Shown here: positions 1-6,800 of the stretch, one piece after another
Numbering within the stretch: the stretch's first letter is position 1
Layout of the letters: the number at the start of each line of letters is the position of its first letter
Source: DATEUP01 sp035283065
GTDB lineage: Archaea; Thermoplasmatota; DTKX01; DATEUP01
Direction of reading: 5' to 3'
Assembly (NCBI GenBank): GCA_035283065.1
Contig: DATEUP010000221.1
Location: 1 to 11,105 of the forward strand
Length of the DNA: 11,105 bases
The notes under the pieces: model-generated
Seen by the model: only the letters and a program-made list of their open reading frames with translations
Databases searched by the model: none
What the model was told of the DNA's origin: nothing
Program-made: the position numbers and the translations under genes

Positions 1-3000
1 ACGTGACATGGCAGCGCAACGCCGGCGGCTTCCTGCCCGCAAACGGCACCGGCGGCCTGCGCAGCATCAGCACGAGCACGTGGGGCGACGGCAACTGGAC
101 GGTGCGCATCATGGCATCGGACCTGGCGGGCCACGTGACGAGCGTCACGGTGACCCTCGTGACGGACGCCACGCCGCCCTCGATGCCGCCAGCTCTTGCC
201 CTGAACCAGTCCTACTTTGAGGACCTGGACGTCCCGCTGGACGCCACGAGCGCGCAGGACGGCGGCAACCCATTGCCGGACGCGAGCTTCATCTGGGCCT
301 TCACGGACCGCCTTGGTCCCCTGGCGCTCGGGCCCCTCGTCGGGCGGCAGGTCACCTACAGCGGGTGGACGCAGCCGGGCGACTTCGAGTACACGCTCAC
401 GATCACGGACCTTGCGGGCAACAGGGCGAACCGCACGTACGGCGTGCACATCGACGACACGACGCCCCCGGAGATCCGGCTTAGTGTCCCTGCGTCCGCC
501 GACGAAGACACGCCGGTCCTGCTCGACGGATCCCAAACCACGGACAACGACCCGACCTTCCTCGCGAACGACCCCTCGTGCGCGGGCGGCCGCTTCGCGG
601 TGCGCGCGTCCGACGGGACGACCGTCACGATTGTGCTCGTCGGCGTGGGCGGGCCCTTCCCCACGGCGTGCCTCGCGCCGAGTCATACGTTCTCGGAGCC
701 TGGCAGCTACGCGATTACGTTCAACGTCACGGACAAGTCCGGCAACCCCAACAGCACGTCCTGGCCCATCACGGTCCTCGACAAGTCCCCGCCGGAGGTG
801 TCGGGTTTCGTCCTGCCGGCCGTTGTGAATGAAGGCGTGACCCTTTCGCTCGACGCGACGGCGACGACCGACAACGACCCGGCCAACCTGTCGCTCGTGA
901 ACTACACGTGGACGATCCGCCGGATCGGGGGCGCGCTCGCCACCCGCTACGGGGGCCTTGCCAACTTCACCTTTATCGACCCCGGCGACTACCTCGTCAA
1001 CCTGACGGCGCGCGACGTTTCCGGGAACCGGAATTCCACGATTTTGCCGATGCGCGTCAACGACATCCCCGTGCTCGGCAACAGCCCGCCGACCTCCCTC
1101 ACGCTTCCCGAGAACATGGACTTCCGGCTTGCGATCACGGACGCGGACTCAGGCGATTCCTTCAATGTGACGAATGTTGCGCCGGCCGGCATTGCGGTGG
1201 GCAACGACTCGTTAACGGGCCAGCCGCGCCTCACGTGGGCGCCCTCCTCGTACGGGCCTTTCACGATCACCCTCACGCTCTCCGACGGGTTCGCTTGGGT
1301 GAATTACTCCTTCAACATCACGATCCGCGTGAGCCCCACGAACAACCCGCCGCCCGTCTGGGAAAGCACGCCGCTCGGCGAACTCCGCGAGAGCATTACC
1401 TACAGCTACGACGCCAACGCGCGCGACCCGGCGGGCGACACCCTGTTTCACGGCCTCACGGTGGGCCCCGCAGGCATGAGCATTGACTCGGTAACCGGCA
1501 TCGTCAGTTGGTACCACACGCTGAGCGTTACCTCGAGCGACCAGGTGTTCGACGTCCACATCTACGCCTGGGACGGTGCGAACTACATTTGGCAGAACTA
1601 CACGGTGCGGCTGCGCGCAACCCCGAATATCGCTCCGACGATCGAAGCGGCGGGCGCTTGGTCAACGGTCACGGTCGAAGAGGGAGCCAGTTTCACCCTA
1701 TCCCTCGCCTCGCCACGGATCATCGACCCCGACGACACGCTGCTCAACATCACGGCGACCTCGCTGGACACGGACAAGGTCTCGGTCGAGGTCATCTACG
1801 TGGGAGGAACCCCTTCCCTAAGGATCACCGGCGTCTCGCGTGGGAGCGCGGTCATTACCCTGCGCGTGGCGGACCCGTCGCAGGCCGCTGCGGTCCGCGA
1901 CATCTCCGTCACCGTCGCGCCGCGCGCGACGACGCCCCCTGGCGGCGGCGAGTCGGGCATCGGCGGCCTCATCCCGCTCATCGGCCTCGGCGTTGCCGGC
2001 GCGGGTGCCGCGGGCTTCTTCATCGTCATGCGCGGGCGCAAGCAGCGCAAGGAAGAGGTCCCCGCTGCAGCGGCTGCCGTGCAAGCGGTGGCGGCCCCCA
2101 CCCTTGCCGCGGAAGCGGGCACGGTCGTCCTCACGGCTGAATCGGCGGCTGCGGCCGCACTCGTGGCGGCCGCGGCGGCAGCCGCCCCCGAGAAGAAGAT
2201 CACCTACACGATCGAGGGGCTCTTCGTCATCTACAAGGACGGGCGCCTCCTCTACTCGAAGACCGACATGGGCCAGGCGAAGTTCGAGGACCCCGAACTC
2301 GTGTCCTCGATGTTCACCGCCGTCCAGTCGTTCATCAAGGACTCGTTCTCCTCGGAGGGCGAGCTCAACAAGATGGGCTACGGCGACAACCAGATCATCA
2401 TCGAGCGCGGGCGCAGCGTCTTTACCGCCGCGATCGTCTACGGCGAGCCCGACCAGGAGTTCCACGACGCGATGAAGGGCGCGATCGAAAACATCGAGCT
2501 CTCCTACGCCGGCCTCATCGAAGCCTGGGACGGCATGATGGACACCTTCGCCGACATGGACCAGAAGCTCGCGGCCGTCATCGCGCTTTCCGCGGGCATC
2601 ACGCGCCGCGAGGTCCAGCTGGCGACGACGAAACAGGAGGTCCTCATGCTCTCGGAGCTCGAGTTCTTCCAGGGCTTCGTGCGCCTCAAGTGCGGGATCA
2701 AGAACAACACGCCCTCCGTCATCACGAAAGCGACGGTCGACATCGAGTACAACGAGGATGTCCTGCGCCTGGCCCGCGTCGAGCCCGCGGCCTACCGCAC
2801 GGCCGGCGCGAAGGTCCTCCTCGGCGTCCTCAACCCCGGCGAGAAGTCGTCGGTGGCCTACTACTTCGACCCGCAGATCTGCACGGAGTCCCAGATTGAC
2901 GGTGTGTGCCGCTACCGCGACGCGTCGGGCGTCCTCCACACGGTGGCCATGAAGACCCGCAAGGCCGAGGTCGTCTGCCCGCTCTTCTTCACGAAGGAGC

Positions 3001-3629
3001 ACGCGAACACCGCGATGCTGAAGCGCCTTGTCGAGGCGGAGCTCTCCGAGAAGGACTCGAAGGTCTTCGAGATCCAGAAGATCCCGCCCTACATCAAGCA
3101 CAAGGACGTGTTCGACCTCATCAAGAGCGTCGTGAACGCGCACGACGTCCAGATGGTCCGCGAGTTCACGAAGTTCAACCCGTTCCACGGGGAGGCCTGG
3201 TTCTTCGGCGAGACGAAGGTCAAGGGGTACAAGATCGTGATCCGCGCGACGGTCATCGAGGAGACCAACGCGATCGAGTTCTTCGCGGCCTCGACGAACA
3301 TGAAGGCGATTACGGGGCTCCTTGCCGAGTTCAACCACACGCTGAACTCCATGGTGATCGAGAAGTACAGCGACCTAAAGATCGCGCAGATCTTCGACAG
3401 CGAGACGAAGGCCGAGATCGAGAAGAAGTCGCTGATGTCGAACATGTCGAGCGCGGAGCTCGAGGGCGCGGAGACGGAGCAGGGGGGCGACGTCTCGTCG
3501 GCTCCTGCGGAGCCAGCTCCGCCCCAGGCAAGGCCCGAGAACAAGGAAGGCCGCGAGATCCCGGAGCCGGAAAAGGAGCCCAAGAACGGCAACGACAAGC
3601 CGGGCGAAGGCGGCGGACAAGCCGGCTGA
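1..3629 (+). CDS. Single-pass surface receptor-like protein: Ig/PKD/cadherin-like ectodomain, TM helix, longin-like + appendage-like cytosolic module (5' partial)
   Basis: The reading frame is open from the left edge to TGA at 3627-3629, and its true start lies upstream. The GTG at 3 falls inside an Ig-like strand and is not a start. Counting that codon as residue 1, I see: the tail of an Ig-like repeat (1-59, ending DATPP); three PKD-like domains (about 60-157, 157-265, 265-355); two cadherin/He_PIG-like domains (360-447, 447-543); a further Ig-like domain (545-643); a Gly/Pro linker; a transmembrane helix (653-676) followed by RGRKQRK; an Ala-rich linker (686-731); a cytosolic module (733-1140); and a Pro/Glu/Lys-rich disordered tail. 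The 17 N-X-S/T sequons before the helix against 3 after it agree with an outside N-terminus and inside C-terminus. The function is unknown. The architecture suggests a surface adhesin or receptor passing contact information to a cytosolic partner. Confidence 0.9.
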   Translation, partial: VTWQRNAGGFLPANGTGGLRSISTSTWGDGNWTVRIMASDLAGHVTSVTVTLVTDATPPSMPPALALNQSYFEDLDVPLDATSAQDGGNPLPDASFIWAFTDRLGPLALGPLVGRQVTYSGWTQPGDFEYTLTITDLAGNRANRTYGVHIDDTTPPEIRLSVPASADEDTPVLLDGSQTTDNDPTFLANDPSCAGGRFAVRASDGTTVTIVLVGVGGPFPTACLAPSHTFSEPGSYAITFNVTDKSGNPNSTSWPITVLDKSPPEVSGFVLPAVVNEGVTLSLDATATTDNDPANLSLVNYTWTIRRIGGALATRYGGLANFTFIDPGDYLVNLTARDVSGNRNSTILPMRVNDIPVLGNSPPTSLTLPENMDFRLAITDADSGDSFNVTNVAPAGIAVGNDSLTGQPRLTWAPSSYGPFTITLTLSDGFAWVNYSFNITIRVSPTNNPPPVWESTPLGELRESITYSYDANARDPAGDTLFHGLTVGPAGMSIDSVTGIVSWYHTLSVTSSDQVFDVHIYAWDGANYIWQNYTVRLRATPNIAPTIEAAGAWSTVTVEEGASFTLSLASPRIIDPDDTLLNITATSLDTDKVSVEVIYVGGTPSLRITGVSRGSAVITLRVADPSQAAAVRDISVTVAPRATTPPGGGESGIGGLIPLIGLGVAGAGAAGFFIVMRGRKQRKEEVPAAAAAVQAVAAPTLAAEAGTVVLTAESAAAAALVAAAAAAAPEKKITYTIEGLFVIYKDGRLLYSKTDMGQAKFEDPELVSSMFTAVQSFIKDSFSSEGELNKMGYGDNQIIIERGRSVFTAAIVYGEPDQEFHDAMKGAIENIELSYAGLIEAWDGMMDTFADMDQKLAAVIALSAGITRREVQLATTKQEVLMLSELEFFQGFVRLKCGIKNNTPSVITKATVDIEYNEDVLRLARVEPAAYRTAGAKVLLGVLNPGEKSSVAYYFDPQICTESQIDGVCRYRDASGVLHTVAMKTRKAEVVCPLFFTKEHANTAMLKRLVEAELSEKDSKVFEIQKIPPYIKHKDVFDLIKSVVNAHDVQMVREFTKFNPFHGEAWFFGETKVKGYKIVIRATVIEETNAIEFFAASTNMKAITGLLAEFNHTLNSMVIEKYSDLKIAQIFDSETKAEIEKKSLMSNMSSAELEGAETEQGGDVSSAPAEPAPPQARPENKEGREIPEPEKEPKNGNDKPGEGGGQAG
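1959..2051 (+). other. Transmembrane helix and positive stop-transfer segment of gene 1
   Basis: Residues 653-676 are an uninterrupted run of Gly, Ala, Ile, Leu, Val and Phe ending in FFIVM, directly followed by RGRKQRKEE. The positive charges lie on the C-terminal side, which predicts that the PKD/Ig part is outside and the last roughly 530 residues are inside. The helix is rich in Gly and small residues (GVAGAGAAG), a pattern that can support helix-helix packing, so a dimer in the membrane is possible but not shown. Confidence 0.88.
2199..2534 (+). other. Longin/roadblock-like sensor domain within gene 1 (fold-level inference)
   Basis: Residues 733-844 begin with two short beta strands separated by a turn (IEGLFVIYKDGRLLYSK). 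A long amphipathic helix follows (ELVSSMFTAVQSFIKDSF), then strands around QIIIERGRSVFTAAIVYGE, then a second helix ending near EAWDG. The order strand-strand-helix-strands-helix, with a starting strand that reads 'what is my job, what did I see', is typical of the longin/roadblock/profilin-like fold group. I recall similar segments in other Thermoplasmata membrane proteins. No enzyme motif is visible, so a protein-protein interaction or small-GTPase platform role is more likely than catalysis. Confidence 0.5.
2625..3431 (+). other. Beta-sandwich plus alpha/beta platform module within gene 1 (adaptin/COPI appendage-like, tentative)
   Basis: Residues 875-995 look like an Ig-type beta-sandwich that starts with strands around ELEFFQGFVRLKCGIKNNT and contains LGVLNPGEKSSVAYYFDP. 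Residues 996-1130 alternate helices and strands (NTAMLKRLVEAEL; the strand pair around GEAWFFGETKVKGYKIVIR; IEFFAAST; then a helix NMKAITGLLAEF). A sandwich followed by a TBP-like platform is the layout of adaptin and gamma-COP appendage domains. Five cysteines are present, including CTESQIDGVC. I believe this block recurs as an uncharacterised archaeal family. The link to coat proteins is a fold guess from residue patterns, not a recognised homology. Confidence 0.4.
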
Positions 3630-3639
3630 CAGGGCCGGC
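3621..3639 (+). repeat. Inverted repeat spanning the gene 1 stop codon
   Basis: GCCGGC at 3621-3626 and GCCGGC at 3634-3639 can pair as a 6-bp GC stem with a 7-base loop that contains the TGA stop. With the hairpin at 3673-3693 it makes the gene 1 3' end strongly structured. GCCGGC is self-complementary and common in GC-rich DNA, so chance is a real alternative. Confidence 0.3.
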
Positions 3640-3672
3640 AAACCGTGATTCCGCCCAATACCGCTCGGCGCG

Positions 3673-3694
3673 AAAGATGGCCGAACCATCTTTT
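3673..3694 (+). terminator. Hairpin with short T-run, candidate 3' end of the gene 1 transcript
   Basis: AAAGATGG (3673-3680) pairs perfectly with CCATCTTT (3686-3693) around a 5-base CCGAA loop. The T-run at 3691-3694 overlaps the end of the stem and is followed by CCCCCC. It lies 44 bases after the gene 1 stop and just before the gene 2 TATA box, the place expected for a terminator. Archaeal termination depends mostly on U-tracts, and four T is short, so it may serve as an RNA 3'-end stabiliser rather than a terminator. Confidence 0.45.
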
Positions 3695-3713
3695 CCCCCC
3701 AAGGGGCCCGCTC

Positions 3714-3727
3714 GAAACCCTTATAAT
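3714..3727 (+). promoter_or_regulatory. Archaeal-type promoter (BRE-like GAAA plus TATA box) of gene 2
   Basis: TTATAAT at 3721-3727 is one of the few AT-rich islands in this GC-rich gap and is preceded by the purine run GAAA (3714-3717), as a TFB recognition element would be. Transcription would be expected about 25 bases downstream, near 3750, giving gene 2 a leader of roughly 60 bases. This suggests gene 2 is transcribed on its own, separately from gene 1. The call rests on pattern and position only. Confidence 0.5.
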
Positions 3728-3764
3728 GGCTCCTCGGTCTGGCGGGGCCGTCTGGCGGGCGGTT

Positions 3765-3778
3765 CCAGGCATGCCTGG
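3765..3778. promoter_or_regulatory. 14-bp perfect palindrome in the gene 2 leader, candidate operator
   Basis: CCAGGCATGCCTGG is fully self-complementary. It lies about 15 bases downstream of the predicted transcription start and 31 bases before the GTG. As DNA it could bind a dimeric regulator; as RNA it could fold into a 5-bp stem with a CATG loop just upstream of the ribosome binding site. No regulator gene is in the window, so which of the two applies, if either, is open. Confidence 0.4.
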
Positions 3779-3795
3779 TAGTCCGGGCTTTCTTT

Positions 3796-3803
3796 AAGGA
3801 GGG
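3796..3803 (+). promoter_or_regulatory. Strong Shine-Dalgarno site of gene 2
   Basis: AAGGAGGG sits 6 bases before the GTG at 3810. The same reading frame has a TAA stop at 3795-3797, so the gene cannot start further upstream, and 3810 is the first usable start codon. This fixes the start and shows that a GTG-initiated signal peptide follows directly. Confidence 0.85.
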
Positions 3804-3809
3804 AAATCG

Positions 3810-3899
3810 GTGGCGACGGGCAAGACAAAGCGTAGGCTGTTTGCGGGCTTCTTCCTCCTTGCGGGCGCGGTCCTGGGGTTGGGCGCCTGGGTGTCGGCG
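3810..3899 (+). other. Sec-type signal peptide of gene 2
   Basis: Residues 1-30: a basic start (KTKRR), then about 19 mostly hydrophobic residues (LFAGFFLLAGAVLGLGAWV), then V-S-A before TTILVDD. The mature protein would begin with the ILVDDSFG strand that usually opens archaeal NosD-like beta-helices. There is no lipobox cysteine and no twin-arginine motif suited to Tat export (the RR lies in KRRLF but lacks the consensus around it). Confidence 0.85.
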
Positions 3900-6800
3900 A
3901 CCACGATCCTCGTCGACGACAGTTTCGGGGCTGACGACCCCGCCGCCCACAACTGGACTTCCGTCCAGGAAGGGATCTGCGATGCGGCGCCCGGCGACAC
4001 GGTGTACGTCTATGACGGCTATTATGTTGAGAATGTCACGATGTGGAACGCGTCGGTGACGCTCGAAGGCCAATCCCGCGACGGGGTCGTCATCGACCGA
4101 CAATCAGGCGCGCCCGTGGCCGTGATTGACGTCCGGGCAGCTTTTGTCATCATCCGCAACCTGACGCTCACCCACGGTGACTACGGGGTGCGCACGACAA
4201 CGACAGCCCACAACAACGGCACGATTGACAACCTGACCATCTACGAGATCAACTACGACTGCATCGAGATCAATGCGGCCTCTTCGTGGACGATCCACGA
4301 CACTTCGCTCAGCAGCTGCGGCTACGGCGCCATCGCATTCCCAAGCGGGACGGCCAACTCGCAGCACTACGTCTTCAACATCGCGATGACGACGCTCACC
4401 AATTACGACGGGATCTACCTGTACGCCGTCTCGTATTCGCGCTTTGAAAACTTCACCGTCCAGGACCCCGGCCGGAACGGGATTTACACCTACAGCTCGT
4501 ACGAAAACACGTTCAACGGTTTTAGCATCAACTCTTCGGCGAGCTACGGCGTGTACATGTACAACGCGGACAACACCCGCTTCCTGAACGGCTCCATTAC
4601 GAACAAAACGGGCGGCGTCCAGGCGTTTTACGCGTACATCTCCGACTACGGGATGCTCGACAACATCACGATTGCGAGCAACGCCGGCGGCGGGATCTAC
4701 CTCCAGGCGTCTTCGTACTGGAGGTGGAGGTCGGTCAACAACACGAACGTGGCCGAGCCGGTTGAGATCTACTACACCTCGCCCATCGTGCTGTCGAACT
4801 TCCAGCACGACATCGACACCTCAAACACGATCCTCGGCCTGCCGGTCGTATACTTCTCGAACGCGAGCGGCGCGACCTACAACGGCTCCGCCGGGTGGTT
4901 TGCGGCCGTCAACTCCACTTCTCTCAACATCACCCTCAACACGACCATTTCCACGCTGTGGCACGGCGTGCTGGTGCTGCGGACGAATGGGTCGACCTTC
5001 ACGGACTTCAACTCGAGCGGGAACGCCTGGAATTTCGTAATCGAGGGGTCGCACAACAACACGTTTGCAAACACCCGCATGTCGTCGGTCCGCGCGTCAG
5101 GGGGCGCCGGCGGCATCTGGCTCCATTCCTCGACCTACAACCTCTTCAGCGGCGGCCTCTGGCAAACACCGGCCCGGTCGTATGTTGCCATGCGGTTCCA
5201 GGCAAGTTCGGGCGCAAACAACAACACGGTGGAAAACGTCACCTGCCTCACGTGGAACTACTGCTTCGACATCGACACCGATATCTCCGACGTGACGCTC
5301 TACAACATGACGGTTGGCGATTCCAATTACGGGGTCTACAGCTATTATGCCAACTCGTTCACGATCGAATGGTCGCGCTTCGTGTCCAACTTCTACTACG
5401 GGATCTACATCTCCTCAAACACGGGTCAACTTATCGACCGCGTAATGGTGCGCAACAACACGTTCAACCACACAACCTATTACTCACACATCTACGTCGG
5501 CTACAGCCTCAGCGGCACCATCGAAAACAACACGTTCAACGATTCGGACTACAACGTTTACGCCTACCAATCGAGGAACCTCGTGATACGGGACAACCTC
5601 GTGAACTATTCGCGCACCTGTGGCCTGCGCGGCGATTACTCCGACTACCTGCAGGTCACCAACAACACCTTCCTGTATGGGCCTTGCGCGATCGAGTGGT
5701 ACTACTCCTCGTACTGGACGCTGAGGTCCAACGAGGTACCCAACATGACGAGGGCCTTCCGGCATTACGTCACGGCGGCTTCCTCCACATCGTGGTTCGT
5801 CCACGACATGGACGATTCGAACATGCTGAACGGATACCCGGTGCTTTACGTGATCAACGCCACGTCCGGGTCCTTTGGGGGCGCCTACAGCTGGATCGCG
5901 GTCGCCAACTCGAGCAACGTGACCGTCTACTCGACGGTCAATGTGACCCGGAACGACCAAGGGCTCTTCTCGTTCCGGATGAACGACTCGGTCGTCGAAT
6001 TCACCAACTTCACCGCGAACTGGTGGGGGATGACGCTCTACGCGAGCGACCGCAACACGATCCGCGACGTAAACGTCTCCTCCAATACGGCCGGCGGGGT
6101 TTACGTCTGGCAAAGCGACTGGAACCTGTTCCTGCGCGACAGGCTCCGCCCCGACACGCTCCGCGGCGACTACGGCTTCGATTTCGAGGACACGAGCAAC
6201 AACAACACGATGGAGCAGTTGGACTGCATTCAATTCAGCAGCTGCATCCAAATGGCATACCTTACGAATTTCATGAGCGTGCTCAATTCGACCCTCAACG
6301 ACTCCTACTACGGGGTTTACAGCGCCGGGCAGTTCGGGCCGCGCGTCGAGGGCAATGTTTTCAATTACTCCTATTACCAGCCGGTTATCCTCCAATACTC
6401 GACCAGCCGGCCCACGACCCAATTCCGCATCGCCAACAACACGTTCAACGGCACCAACTACCAAGGCGTTTACTGCTACGCCTGCCTGGGGGGTTCGATC
6501 GAGGACAACTCCTTCCGCTCCTCCCAGGTTGCGATTTACCTCTACCAGTCGGATGCCGTGCTGATGGCCCGCAACTCCGTCGTGCAGCAATCGAGTTACG
6601 GCTTCCAGTCGGAGTACTCCGATTTCAATGTGGCCGTGGACAATTTCTTTGATCTCGGCGGTGCCTCGAATGCCGCGTTCTACTTCAGCTACTCGAGGTT
6701 CTGGACGTTGCGCGGCAACAACGTTTCCAACCAGTCGCTGCCGGTATCGTGGAGCTTTCCCGTCCCGATGGCCAACTTCGAGTACGCCATGCACGATGCC

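Larger units (their letters stand above)
3630..3809. other. Intergenic region between the two giant genes
   Basis: These 180 bases carry no credible gene. In order they hold the end of the inverted repeat at the gene 1 stop, the hairpin at 3673-3693, the C6-AA-G4 tract at 3695-3706, the TATA element, the palindrome at 3765-3778 and the ribosome binding site. The layout (terminator-like element, promoter, leader with palindrome) supports independent transcription of gene 2. Confidence 0.6.

Noticed and set aside
1818..3338. 506-codon open frame on the minus strand, opposite gene 1
   Set aside because: The translation is dominated by Arg, Leu, Val, Asp and His, with no recognisable fold. It lies opposite a well-supported coding frame, and in GC-rich genes the complementary frame often stays open.
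3697..3706. CCCC-AA-GGGG as a second hairpin terminator
   Set aside because: A 2-base loop is too tight to fold, and no T-run follows.
3089..3772. 227-codon minus-strand open frame covering the intergenic region
   Set aside because: It is mostly antisense to gene 1, has no clear ribosome binding site in front of its start near 3772, and its start lies within the palindrome of the gene 2 leader.
2906..3781. 291-codon plus-strand open frame running from gene 1 into the intergenic region
   Set aside because: It is Arg-rich and without motifs. It covers the gene 1 stop, the terminator-like hairpin and the TATA box, so it is most likely spurious.
4895..6652. 585-codon plus-strand open frame in a second phase
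   Set aside because: The composition is Arg/His/Leu/Gln-biased and without motifs. It overlaps gene 2 completely and reflects the skewed codons of the Asn/Tyr-rich repeat protein.
5484..6794. 436-codon open frame on the minus strand
   Set aside because: It is Val/Arg/Glu-rich with no domain or signal peptide, and lies fully opposite the beta-helix, whose frame has clear family motifs.
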